NCBI GenBank assembly: GCA_049999805.1
Contig: JBNGIO010005966.1
Coordinates: 1-34,039, forward strand
Length of the DNA stretch: 34,039 bases
From: Folioceros fuciformis
Taxonomy: Eukaryota; Anthocerotophyta; Anthocerotopsida; Anthocerotales
Direction of reading: 5' to 3'
Below, piece after piece: positions 9,672 to 18,755 of the stretch (positions are counted from its first letter, which is position 1; the number at the start of each line of letters is the position of its first letter). The notes beneath the pieces are model-generated. The model made no database searches, was not told the origin of the DNA, and saw only the letters and a list, made by a program, of their open reading frames with translations. Position numbers and translations under genes: made by a program.

Positions 9672-10104
9672 GCGGATCGTTCTTACTGTCAGTCCATTCG
9701 TCCAGTGAACGGTTGGAGGTTTGGCATGCCTTCTACTCCAAAGAACTCAGGGTTGCTGAAAGCAACCGTTTATTATTAAAAAAAAAAACAAATTTTCCAC
9801 TTACTCCGAAAGCGAGTCTTTCGGGTCACCAAATTATTACTCCAATTATTTTTTTGGGCTTGACAAGGAGCAATATAAAAGCCAAGTCGAGGAAAGAGAA
9901 TTTCAAAGGTTCCATATGATCGAAAATAGGTTTTTGTTCAATATTCTTTTATGAAGCTGTTCGAGTCTTGAAGCCTATACATGTACGAGAGGTGACTAGC
10001 TTAAGCTCCATCCATTATAATATTTCAAATTCCTCTTCCCTTTTTGCTTCAAAGTTAAATTGGATATCTTGTTCGCAGAGGTGTTGGAGACTCCCCACAG
10101 AGTG

Positions 10105-10536
10105 ATGAATCGGAAAGAGGAGAGTGATGTAGAATCATTGGAGATCTACCGTCATTCCACAATTGGAAAATGCTTGATTGAATCATTAAGTGAGCTTGTG
10201 GAGAGAGGCTATATCTCGCCTGATCTTGCAATGAAAGTTTTGAGGCAATTTGACAAGTCTATCGCTAAGGCCCTAAAGCATATAGTCCCCTCCAAGATAA
10301 CTTTGAAAGGCATAGTAGATAACTACCGATATTGCGAAAGCATATGGACCTTCATTCTAAAGCAAATGGTGCTCAAGATACAAGGTAAGAAGCATGAGCA
10401 AGTGGATGGACCAGTGAAGGTTTTTATTTGCGACACCAAGGTACTAACTTCTAGAGTGCAAGCCCCATCCATTGTCAACTGCCAAAAAACACGAGCAAAA
10501 CAAACAAAACGAAAATGTTATCAAAGAGGTCATTAA
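10105..10536 (+). CDS. TFIIA-gamma-like general transcription factor subunit (right-arm copy)
   Basis: TFIIA-gamma is the small subunit of TFIIA, which stabilises TBP on the TATA box in the nucleus. The 143-residue frame covers the family from LEIYRHSTIGKCLIESL (N-terminal helical domain) through ERGYISPDLAMKVLRQFDKS and NYRYCESIWTFILK to KVFICDTKVLTS (C-terminal beta-barrel). Plant TFIIA-gamma is usually about 106 residues; this copy adds about 12 residues before the domain and 26 basic residues after it. Key blocks are conserved but many positions differ, so it is a divergent paralogue. The coding region has no intron, which suggests a retrocopy (inference). The chosen start is the first ATG; the frame is open 15 codons upstream. 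A TATA-like TATAAAA lies at 9874-9880. Confidence 0.8.
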   Translation: MNRKEESDVESLEIYRHSTIGKCLIESLSELVERGYISPDLAMKVLRQFDKSIAKALKHIVPSKITLKGIVDNYRYCESIWTFILKQMVLKIQGKKHEQVDGPVKVFICDTKVLTSRVQAPSIVNCQKTRAKQTKRKCYQRGH

Positions 10537-10981
10537 TATGCTATTCAATTGTAATTGGTGCACATTGGCTTGGAGATTGGAGAATTTGGTCATTGACCCA
10601 CCTCTCAAGATGATGAGCAATGGAAATAACGAGTGTTCTTATGTAAGCAACATCTTCGACATAGGTGGTAGATAGGCCCTTTCATACCCTAGATTATTGA
10701 ATTCTAAGTGCACTAGGAAGCTAGGGGTTAGACTCATGCATTTTTTGCCCTCTTGAGGGTTGTTACTACAAGTCTTAGAGTGGCTAGGATTTCCAATCTC
10801 TTTGTCAAAATGAAGACTTCATTCCCAAGGCAATAATTTATCTTGTATTGGATTTATAATTCAAAAATCCAGCAATCTTATATTAACCCATACTCCGGAT
10901 TCTTGTACGTAAGACATACCTATATGTGGTAGACACATTTAAGTTGTGTAAGGAAGACAAATCAAGGCAAAGAGTTGCATA
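10537..10981. other. Spacer after the TFIIA-gamma-like gene (right arm)
   Basis: Mirror of 7499-7943. A frame at 10472-10675 overlaps the end of the TFIIA-gamma-like gene and is unrecognised; the rest has no plausible gene. Confidence 0.4.
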
Positions 10982-11138
10982 ATCCTTTCCTAGTAGCATC
11001 ATCATAGGTGCTAAACCACTCCCTATGCGGAGTAACATAGAAAGATGCTCTAGAGTCAATTATCTAATTAGAGAATAAGTGACTATCCACGGCTGTCAAT
11101 TGCGCAAAATTGAAGGAAGAATAGATAAGAACATCTCC
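10982..11138 (-). mobile_element. Inverted copia protease fragment (right arm)
   Basis: Mirror of 7342-7498. On the minus strand it resembles the gag-protease junction of the adjacent element (about 12938-13095 plus). It ends about 16 bp before the LTR at 11155. Together with the TFIIA-gamma-like gene it forms the unit that was duplicated along with the copia copy. Confidence 0.85.
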
Positions 11139-11154
11139 ATGGATATTTAAATGA

Positions 11155-11397
11155 TGTAGGGTTATTAAAGCCCAATGTACTTAGACTAATGTGTTTAGTC
11201 TAAGATTAGTGTCTAGTTAAGTATCATTTGTTTAGATTAGCTTAAGCTAATCTTTAGGAAGCTTCTTGTGAAGCTTCCTTGGGAGCTCTTCTAGAGGGTA
11301 TAAATACCCTCTTCAGCTCTCTTGCAATAGTGAGTGTGTGAGAGACCTTGCTTTCTCCTCTCCTCCTTCATCATGTGGCCCCCCTAACGATCCTTCA
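11155..11397 (+). repeat. Copia 5' LTR, right copy (243 bp)
   Basis: TG...CA ends. It contains three inverted repeats: a 20-bp perfect palindrome (11234-11253, half-site AGATTAGCTT), a GGAAGCTTC/GAAGCTTCC hairpin with a TTGT loop (11257-11278), and the dyad GAGGGTAT-AA-ATACCCTC (11294-11311), which encloses the TATA box TATAAATA (11299-11306). Transcription would start roughly 30 bp after that. It is 64 bp shorter than the 3' LTR because it lacks two tandem expansions. Confidence 0.92.
11299..11306 (+). promoter_or_regulatory. LTR TATA box within an inverted repeat
   Basis: TATAAATA lies at the centre of GAGGGTAT-AA-ATACCCTC. The mirrored copy in the left arm is at 7174-7181, and a matching box is in the 3' LTR. 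Confidence 0.65.
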
Positions 11398-11399
11398 AT

Positions 11400-11411
11400 T
11401 GGTATTAGAGC
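11400..11411 (+). other. Copia primer-binding site, right copy
   Basis: TGGTATTAGAGC two bases after the LTR end, differing at one base from the common plant site complementary to initiator methionine tRNA. Confidence 0.8.
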
Positions 11412-12104
11412 TAGGATTGTGGAGCAAGAGGGTGATGGCTGCAGGTGATGTGGACAAGATGCACAAAGGCGTGAGGAAGGCTCTAGAGTGAGAGCAGCAT
11501 CCCGGGGGCCAGTGTGCGGCAACTCTGCTGCCCGGGGTGCAGGGGTCTCGAGCCCCGTCGTGCTCAGGCCGCGCAGCGTAGGGCGCCAGCCACGGCTCGC
11601 GAGGCGCACGGGACGCTAGGGCCGCTAGGCGCGCCAGGTGTAGATGCGGGCACGGGCGTGGGCGTGGGCACAAGCGTGGGCGTGGGCACGGGCGTGGGCG
11701 TGGGCACGGGCACGGGCGTGGGCACAGGCGCGGGCAGGTGGTGCGGCCGGATCCGGAGCCTGCAGGCATTCGCAAGACGGTCTAATCCGGCTCTCTTGGT
11801 GGTGTGGCCAGATCCAGAGCCGAGGGCGGCTAGATCTCAATCGCAAGACGGGATACTCCAGGTGGGCGACCGAATTATGGCCGCAGACGGTCGGATTAGT
11901 CTCCCAACGCCAGGCAGGCCAGAATCGGGCTTGGGCCCATCATGTCGGCCTGAATTGTGGATAGACTCGTGCAATGGTTTGAGGTCTACAAGTTGTGACA
12001 GCCGATGCAGAACAAGGCGTGATGACCATAAGGATAACTTTCAGAATCTACATTACATTCAGACCATTTGTAACTAGCCTTTGTTTGATTTGCATCAATT
12101 TTGA
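11412..12104 (+). other. Copia 5' leader, right copy
   Basis: 693-bp leader with a GC-rich core (about 11500-11960). Long frames cross it (plus 11514-12077 and others), but they are dominated by repeat-encoded residues (GVGVGTGVGVG) and have no recognisable domain. A short frame starting MAAGDVDKMHKGVRK opens at about 11434 and stops within 20 codons. Confidence 0.6.
11647..11738 (+). repeat. GC-rich hexanucleotide minisatellite
   Basis: About fifteen imperfect 6-bp units alternating GTGGGC and ACGGGC, with an occasional variant such as ACAAGC. The mirror array is at 6742-6833 in the left arm. Confidence 0.85.
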
Positions 12105-12926
12105 ATGATGACGTCCTCAGAAAACATTATGTTCAATATCGAGAAGCTAGATGGTACTAACTTCCCGTTCTGGAAAGAACAAGTGTATAATGTTCTAGTG
12201 CAGAAAAAGCAGATCAAGCCCATAAAGTTGCTAGGTGTGAACATAACTGTTAGCATAACTCAGGATGAGTGGCATAATCTAGATGAACTTGCTAGATCTA
12301 CCATCATGCTAACATTGTCGAAGTTGGTCTACTTCAATGTGAAAGACAAGACCACAAGTTACGAGCTATGGCAAAAGTTGTGTGACTTGTATGAGAAGCA
12401 AAGTGCGGCTTCTTAGATGTACTGGTTGAAACACAAGGTGGACTTGAAGATGAAGGAAGGGACGAGGATGTCCGATCATATGAATGAGTTCAATACTATT
12501 TTCAGCCAGCTCTCATCTCAAGGTATCTCGTTCCCATATTCCGTGAGAGCTATGTTTCTGTTGGTCACATTACCAGAGAGTTGGGACACCTTTCGTATAG
12601 CTCTGAGTAATTCCGCTCCTGCCAGTGGTCTCACCATTGTAAATGTAGAAGGTAGCCTGTTAACAAAAGAGGTAAACAGAAAGAATATGGAACCTTTGAA
12701 AGGTTGCAACGCCCTCATGGTGAGAAGAAGGTTCACTACAAAGAGGAAGCAAAAGGAGCGAAGCCTTTCCCGTAGCAAATCTCGTAGTCGTAACAATGTT
12801 GAGTGTTACCATTGTCACAAAAAGGGTCACATCAGAAGGGACTACGAGAAGTTCAAGAAGGACAAAGGAAAGGAGAGAAGCATAACGACAACAAGGCAAG
12901 TCCAAGTATCAAGCCTGATGAGATGA
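12105..12926 (+). pseudogene. Copia gag, right copy, decayed
   Basis: Begins MMTSSENIMFNIEKLDG. A TAG at 12414-12416 interrupts it after YEKQSAAS, and the frame resumes immediately as MYWLKHKVDLKMKEG. The zinc knuckle CYHCHKKGHIRRDY has tyrosine in place of the final cysteine. The frame then ends at 12926, while the protease lies in another frame that overlaps from about 12803. Confidence 0.93.
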
Positions 12927-14148
12927 ATTTTGTTGATGATGGAGATGTTCTTATCTCATCTTCCTTAGATTCTACACAATTGACAGCCGTGGATAGCCAC
13001 TTATTCTCTAATTGGATAATTGACTCTGGAGCATCTTTCCATGTTACTCCGCATAGGAAGTGGTTTAGCACTTATGATGCTACTAGGAAAGGATGTGTTT
13101 GGCTTGGAAATAACTACGCATGCGAGATTGCGGGCGTTGGTGATGTGCAGCTGAGGTTTGACAACGGATCTTCATTCATATTGAAGGATGTTAGGCATGT
13201 TCCGAAGTTGACAAAATGCATGATTAGCGCAGGGCAGTTGGATGACGCTGGCTGTGGCATTGTCAGTTAGGACATGTCTCAAAAAGGAATGAAGATCTTA
13301 TCTCGTTTTGGTTACATCCTTGGTTTTGACTTCTCCGATTTCTCCGTGTGCGAGCACTGTTTGTATGGGAAACAAATGAAATCACCACATGGAGCAAGAG
13401 GTAAACACAAAAGTAAACCTCTTGAATTGGTTCACAGTGACGTTTGTGGACCTATCATAGGCCCACTACATCATTAGGCGGTGCATCCTATTTTGTCACT
13501 TTCATAGATGATTTCTCACGCAAGGTGTGGGTTTATCCTTTGAGGAAAAAGGATAATGTTCTGACAGTGTTTCAAAAATTCGTCACCCTTGTGGAGAATC
13601 AGTCTAGCCTTCGACTAAAGTGTCTAAGGACAGACAATGGTGGAGAGTACGTTTCAAAGGCTTTCTAGTCATTCTGTGATTTCAAGGGAATCAAGAGAGA
13701 ATTGACTGCCCCGTATACTCCTCCCAAGAATGGTGTGGCTGAATGGATGAATAGGACCATCTAGGAGAGGATGCGTAGTTTGTTGTCAAACTTTGGATTG
13801 CCTAACGGATTTTGGGCAGAAGCAGTGTCTACTGCGGTGCATCTTATTAACATATCTCCTAATATGGCTGTGGATGAGCAGGTTCCAGAGGAGCTGTGGT
13901 CTGGAAAGAAGCCGTCTTACAAGCATCTACAAGTGTTTGGCTGCGAGGCATGCTACCATGTTCCAAAGGAGTTTCGGGACAAGTTGGCACCCAAGTCCAG
14001 AAAACGTATTTTTCTTGGCTATGGTGACTCTGGTGAGATGGGATATCGTTTATGGGATCCAGAAGCCAAGAAGGTTGTTCGCAACAATGATGTGTTCTTC
14101 AATGAGAACAAAATGCACAAGAAGCCTACTCCAACTGTGGAGGTGTGA
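12927..14148 (+). pseudogene. Copia protease and integrase, right copy, decayed
   Basis: Protease with DSGASFH, ending at a TAG at 13268-13270. The pre-integrase zinc region runs FSVCEHCLYGKQ to HSDVCGPI, then a frame change near 13444-13477. The integrase core has FIDDFSRKVWVY, LRTDNGGEY and KNGVAEWMNRT, interrupted by TAG at 13666-13668 and 13762-13764. The C-terminal region has GCEACYHVPKEF and KRIFLGYGDSGE and stops at 14146-14148. In copia elements this region cuts the polyprotein and inserts the cDNA. Confidence 0.93.
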
Positions 14149-14151
14149 CGG

Positions 14152-15903
14152 GTGGTCTTCCAAGAAGATGGACTTGACCGTCACGGGCGGGTTGAACGTC
14201 TTGATGTGCAGGAACCCATTCCTCCACTTGTAGAAGAAGAGAGAGTGCAACTAGCTCCGGTCGAGGCGCCTGTGCTTCGTAGGTCAGGAAGGATTTCACG
14301 TCCTCCTGATAGGTATGTTGCATCTCTTGATTATGTCATGTTGACGGATTGTGGGGAGCCCTCTTGTTACAAAGAGGCCATGTTAGTGACTCACAAGGTT
14401 AAGTGGGAGAAGGCGATGCAGTCGCAGATGAATTTGCTTCGTAAGAACCAAACTTGGGAGTTGGTTCGGTTGCCTAGGGATAAGAAGGCATTGCCATGCA
14501 AATGGGTGTATAAGATGAAGGTCATACCCCATGATGGCAAACCCAAGTACAAGGCACGATTGGTTGCTAAGGGTTTTAAGCAACAGCAAGGTGTTGACTT
14601 TGATGAGGTTTTCTCACCAGTTGTCAAAATGACCACTTTGCTATGTGTTCTTGCTCTGGTTGCGAGGAATGACATGGAACTTGTCCAGATGGTTGTGAAG
14701 TCAGCATTTTTGCATGGTGATCTCCAGGAAGAGGTATACATGCAGCAACCAGAGGGTTTCATTGAGAAGGGCAAAGAAAATCTGGTGTGCAGGTTAAAGA
14801 AGAGCCTTTATGGTTTGAAACAAGCACCTAGAGAGTGGTATTACAAGTTCCACTCATTCATGCTTTCTCAAGGCTACAAACGTAGCGATGAGGATCATTG
14901 CCTCTATACAAAGCAAGCTAAGGATGGAAGCTTGCTCATTTTGGTCCTTTATGTGGATGATATGCTACTTGCTGGGAATAACAGTGATGAGATTTCAGTG
15001 TTGAAGTCAAAGTTGAATGCTCTCTTTAACATGACAGACTTGGGAGAGGCTAGCCATATTCTTGGCATGCGTATTCGTTGAGATAGACATAAGCGTTTGC
15101 TTTACTTGTCTCAGACTGAATACATTAAGAGGGTGCTTCAACGTTTCAATATGGAGAAGGGGAAGGTCTTGAGTACTCCGTTACCTCCATATGTGAAACT
15201 TTCGAGCAAGGATTGCCCAAGCTCTGCGGAGGACAAAGCTAAAATGGAGAAGGTTCCATACTCATCAGCTGTAGGGAGTTTGATGTATGCCATGACTACT
15301 ACACGTCCTGACATTGCTTTTGCAGTGGGACCGGTTAGCAGGTTTATGTCAAACCCTGGTAAGAAGCATTGGGAGGCAGTAAAAGAAGTTATGAGGTATT
15401 TAAATGGTACAAAAGCTTTGTGCATATGTTTTGGTAGTAAAAATGCCTATATCGTTGGATATACGGAGGCTAATTATGTAGAGGATATGGACAAAAGAAG
15501 GTCTACATCAAGTCATGTCTTCATGTGCACTGGAGGGGCAATCTCATGATGATCTCGTTTGCAATTGTGCATAATGCTATCTACCACAGAGGCCGAGTAT
15601 GTTGCAACGACTGAGGCTTGCAAGGAAGCCATGTGGCTTGCTCGTTTAGTGGGAGACTTGGGGATCAAGGTTGAGCTGTCAGTGTTGCATTGTGATAGCC
15701 AGAGTGCTATCCAATTGGCAAAGAATCCAGTGTTTCATGCAAAGACCAAACATGTGGAAGTGAAGTATCACTTCATTCGAGAGGTGTTGGAAGACAAGAG
15801 GGTACAGCTTGTCAAAGTTCACACCAATCAGAACCCTGCAAATATTCTTACCAAGGGCTCTCTACGGAGCAATTCGCACAAGCTCGGACACTCATGGGCC
15901 TGA
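14152..15903 (+). pseudogene. Copia reverse transcriptase and RNase H, right copy, decayed
   Basis: Starts with the linker LRRSGRISRPPDRY, then RT blocks KWVYKMKV, KARLVAKGFKQ, SLYGLKQAPREW and YVDDMLLAG. The motif A catalytic aspartate is valine (GTT at 14692-14694). Stops at 15079-15081 and 15547-15549 split RT from RNase H and RNase H in two. RNase H keeps STTEAEYVA and CDSQSAIQLAKNP; the usual DAD box reads TEANYV. It ends ANILTKGS, then a TGA, the polypurine tract and the LTR. Confidence 0.94.
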
Positions 15904-15940
15904 GGTAGACCACTCTCCTACGAAGGTAAATTGGTCTTTA

Positions 15941-15949
15941 AGTGGGAGG
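15941..15949 (+). other. Copia polypurine tract
   Basis: AGTGGGAGG, one base before the 3' LTR start TGTAGG. It would prime plus-strand synthesis. It is absent from the left copy. Confidence 0.8.
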
Positions 15950-15950
15950 T

Positions 15951-16257
15951 TGTAGGATTATTAAAGCCCAATGTGCTTAGACTAATGTGTTTAGTCTAAG
16001 ATTAATGTCTAATTAAGTATCATTTGTTTAGATTTGCTTAAGCTAATATTTAGGAAGCTTATTGTACAGCTTCCTATGAGCTTCTTGTGCAGCTTTCAAT
16101 GAGCTTCTTGTGAAGCTTCCTTAGGAGCTCTTCTAGAGGGTATAAATACCCTCTTGAGCTCCCTTGCAATATAGAGAGTGACCTTGCTTTCTCCTCTCCT
16201 CCTTCATCATGTGGCTCCCCTCCTCCGTCATCATGTGGCTTCCCTAGCGATGCTTCA
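15951..16257 (+). repeat. Copia 3' LTR, right copy (307 bp)
   Basis: Begins TGTAGGATTA and ends GCTTCA. Compared with the 5' LTR it has several substitutions, a roughly threefold expansion of the GAAGCTTCTTGTGAAGCTTCC hairpin region (about 16055-16120), and a second copy of the block containing TCATCATGTGGCT near its end. These explain most of the length difference and show the two LTRs are not recent copies of each other. Confidence 0.9.
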
Positions 16258-16261
16258 ACAC

Positions 16262-16765
16262 CTATAATTGAAAACTTCATTTTTAATCTAGAAAACTTTC
16301 TTAAACATATTAACTTAACTGCAGGAGTGTGCTAGTCTACCGACACACCTGCACTTGAAATCTTCATTTCCAATCTAGAAAACTTTCTTAAACATGTTGA
16401 CTTAATTTCAGGGGGTACGCCGGTCTACCGATGCACCTGCACTTGAAAACTTTATTTTCAATCAAGCAAAATTTCTTTAAAACTCACTTAACTCTAGGAG
16501 TGAGCTGGTCTACCAGCACCCCCGTACTTGAAAAACTTCATTTTCAATCAAGAAAACTTTCTTAAACATACTCACTTAACTCCAAGAGTGAGCTGGTCTA
16601 CCGGCGCACTCGCACTTGAAAAACTTCATTTTCAATCAAGAAACTTTCTTAAACATTCTCACTTAATTCCAAGAATGAGTCAGTCTACCGATGCACTCGC
16701 ACTTGAAAACCTCATTTTTAATTAAGAAAATTTTCTTAAACATACTCAATTAACTGCACGAGCAC
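16262..16765. repeat. Tandem array, period about 87 bp, nearly six copies
   Basis: The marker CACTTGAAA recurs at about 16352, 16440, 16526, 16613 and 16700 (a variant at 16266), spacings 85-88 bp. Each unit reads CACTTGAAAACTTCATTTTC, then AATCAAGAAAACTTTCTTAAACAT, then an ACTTAACTCC segment, then GTCTACCGGCGCAC. Units differ by 10-20 percent. The array starts a few bases after the copia 3' LTR. A minus- or plus-strand frame across it (16528-16725) is repeat-derived and not a gene. Confidence 0.88.
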
Positions 16766-16926
16766 GTCGATCTAGATACCTTTGTTTTCTAGAGGACCAT
16801 TTGAGTGACGATGGGTTCACTCATGGGCCCACATGTCTTTCATTAACCAATGTTAAAAGGTATGTGACTAAACACCTACTACAAAGCGCACAACACATCT
16901 AACTATGACTCCCTACCCTATGCTAA

Positions 16927-17026
16927 NNNNNNNNNNNNNNNNNNNNNNNNNNNNNNNNNNNNNNNNNNNNNNNNNNNNNNNNNNNNNNNNNNNNNNNNNN
17001 NNNNNNNNNNNNNNNNNNNNNNNNNN
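16927..17026. other. Assembly gap (100 N)
   Basis: Exactly 100 N, the usual placeholder for a gap of unknown size. The 87-bp array lies just to the left, and the methyltransferase-like frame ends 13 bp to the right. Confidence 0.99.
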
Positions 17027-17039
17027 CCTTCTCATCCAC

Positions 17040-17582
17040 TCATGAATCTTCCACATCTTCCTGATCGGATACAAGCCCCTCCCAAACCTGCTCTAGGGTT
17101 TTTTGTCCCGGCTCCAAGTCTTCGCTCGTCTTTCGACTCCGCCTCTTCGACGTTAGTAACACAACTTGTGCTGGGGAGCTGTCCCTTTCACTAATGCAAA
17201 CCTCCTTAGCCCAAAATTGGGATGGCCCTTGCTGATGCACATCGAATGTCACCTCCTCCTCTACATCTGATAGAACTTCATAGCCATGGATTTTGTGCGG
17301 GATATACACTACGCATCGCTTGTCTCCTTCAATCGCTACGCAGTTTTTACTAGTAAGCAATGCCGCCAACACTGTAGTGCCGCTATCAAAACAAGCATCG
17401 ACAACCCATTCCCCCTCTTTACAGAAGCTGTGGATAAGCCTGTCCAGCAATCCCGGGGGCCTGTGATATGGGCAAGCAACTCGTTTTTCATGAGATAGGT
17501 AAACATGTTTCTTCACCATAGTGTCATGTGCGATGATGGACCTGCCCCTATTGAAGATTCCCTGGTGTTGCCCTGACATCAT
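17040..17582 (-). CDS. N4/N6 DNA methyltransferase-like domain protein, probably partial
   Basis: A 180-residue frame with ATG at 17582 and TGA at 17040. Residues about 42-90 read RPPGLLDRLIHSFCKEGEWV then VDACFDSGTTVLAALLTSKN and CVAIEGDKRC. This matches motif X and the SAM-binding motif I (DPFxGSGT) followed by the IGxExD block of N4/N6 amino-methyltransferases in the permuted (beta-like) order. The catalytic DPPY/SPPW motif should lie upstream; I do not find it in this frame, so the protein is a fragment, a missing exon lies upstream, or the domain is repurposed. The C-terminal half (Lys/Arg then Asp/Glu rich) is unrecognised. It sits among repeats, which raises the chance of a pseudogene or mobile origin. 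Confidence 0.45.
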   Translation of the reverse strand: MMSGQHQGIFNRGRSIIAHDTMVKKHVYLSHEKRVACPYHRPPGLLDRLIHSFCKEGEWVVDACFDSGTTVLAALLTSKNCVAIEGDKRCVVYIPHKIHGYEVLSDVEEEVTFDVHQQGPSQFWAKEVCISERDSSPAQVVLLTSKRRSRKTSEDLEPGQKTLEQVWEGLVSDQEDVEDS

Positions 17583-18755
17583 AGACGTGCGGCCCTTACT
17601 GCTTGGCTCCTCCAGGCACTATGCAACAATTGTGTACTCCACAGTTTCAAAACATCCTTGATCATTTGAAATGTTTGTCTTACCCCGGACAAACGAAAGC
17701 AGACCACCCCTTTGCTAATTGTAAGTAAATGTAATGTTTGGTAGAAGTAAGAGTTGCAGTTCTTGAAATGCTCAAAGGTAAGCTCATGAAGTCAATCATC
17801 ATGTTGTGCACTCCATCACTCACAAATCTTTTTGTGTTGTTTGTTTAGGACTTTAGTGTTGATTATAACTGAATGTAATGTTTGGTAGAGGTAAAAGTTG
17901 TGGTGGTTGCAATGCTCAAGGGAGAGCTCTCTACCTGTGAGTGCCACTCCATGTTGTCCCCAATATAAATGGTTGCTGTGTAATTGCTTTGCTATGGGTA
18001 TGTGCTGTTGCTCTCAAGAAACTCTTAGGTTGACCATGATGATAGGGCATGACTCGACTGAAGTTCTTGCTTTCGGATGCAAACCCACATCAACAGCCCA
18101 AGAAATAACTTACTAGCTACAAGTTGAACCCGAAAAAGTTGCCTAAGATAGAGTTCAAATAGTTGCCTAAGAGGATGAGGAGAGGATGACTTTGTTTGTA
18201 AAGGAGAGTATGTCTCGTGGTGCTAGAGTAATTGAGATGTGATTGTGGGCATCTCATGTTGCCATTGGTGAAACCAATCCGTGGATAATGGTCTGTAATT
18301 GTTTATTGCCATTGTAGGGCAACATGATGTTGAATTCGGAGCTACACGGAAGGCATTGTGGCAAGAGTATGCAGCTCAAACCTAGTCGACAGCAGCGATC
18401 TCATAGTAGGAAACATGATGTTACATGAATGATCATGTGCAAGCATTCGACTGTGCATGAATGAGCATGGCATAATACAAGCAAGATAAATCTTGATGAC
18501 ACGTACCTCCCTTCCTTCCTTGCTTAGAGGAGCAAATAATCAAGCACGCAATCTCCAAGATACGAAGAGGAGGATTCATTCCATCAAAGCTGAAACGAGA
18601 TTCGCAACTCTACTGATTTATCGCATACAAAAATTCCCCTACATAAAATCGTTTCAAAATTCAGCTAAATATTAAGGTTCAACCTCTATTGTATGACAAA
18701 TGTGGTATTTGTACATAACACGAAGTCCAAACATGCGTTTCTGAGAAGGGCACCC
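17583..18755. other. Intergenic stretch with a local duplication; no gene recognised
   Basis: AT-rich. On the minus strand a frame without ATG (about 17710-17583) precedes the methyltransferase-like frame and contains VVCFRLSGVRQTFQMIKDVL; it might be an upstream exon, but I cannot support it. Frames at 17898-18116 and 18493-18675 show no domain. Confidence 0.4.
17728..17930. repeat. Imperfect direct repeat, two copies 146 bp apart
   Basis: Copy 1 (about 17728-17783) and copy 2 (about 17874-17930) both start TGTAATGTTTGGTAGA and run through AAATGCTCAA or GCAATGCTCAA to an AGCTC end. They differ at about one base in five. Probably a relic of local duplication. Confidence 0.7.

Larger units (their letters stand above)
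9637..15900 (-). repeat. Right arm of the 6.26-kb inverted repeat
   Basis: Reverse complement of the left arm, separated from it by a 793-bp unpaired loop (8844-9636). It holds, in order, a short flank with a TATA-like site, the TFIIA-gamma-like gene, a spacer, an inverted copia protease fragment, the copia 5' LTR, its GC-rich leader and gag-pol. The arm ends inside the copia element, just before its polypurine tract, not at an element boundary. Confidence 0.97.
11155..16257 (+). mobile_element. Ty1/copia retrotransposon, right copy, structurally complete but decayed
   Basis: 5.1-kb element: 5' LTR 11155-11397, primer-binding site 11400-11411, leader, gag-pol 12105-15903, polypurine tract AGTGGGAGG (15941-15949), 3' LTR 15951-16257. 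Domain order gag, protease, integrase, RT, RNase H defines Ty1/copia. The five bases on either side (AATGA and ACACC) do not match, so there is no target-site duplication; this fits rearrangement after insertion. Several stops, frame changes and a lost RT active-site aspartate make it non-autonomous. Confidence 0.94.

Noticed and set aside
9668-9919. 83-codon frame upstream of the TFIIA-gamma-like gene (and its mirror at 8561-8872)
   Set aside because: It starts at a non-ATG codon, includes a run of lysines from an A-tract, and shows no domain. More likely promoter or leader sequence.
11514-12077. 187-codon frame across the copia leader as a gene
   Set aside because: Most of it is translated minisatellite and GC-rich leader; several overlapping frames are equally open, and no domain is seen.
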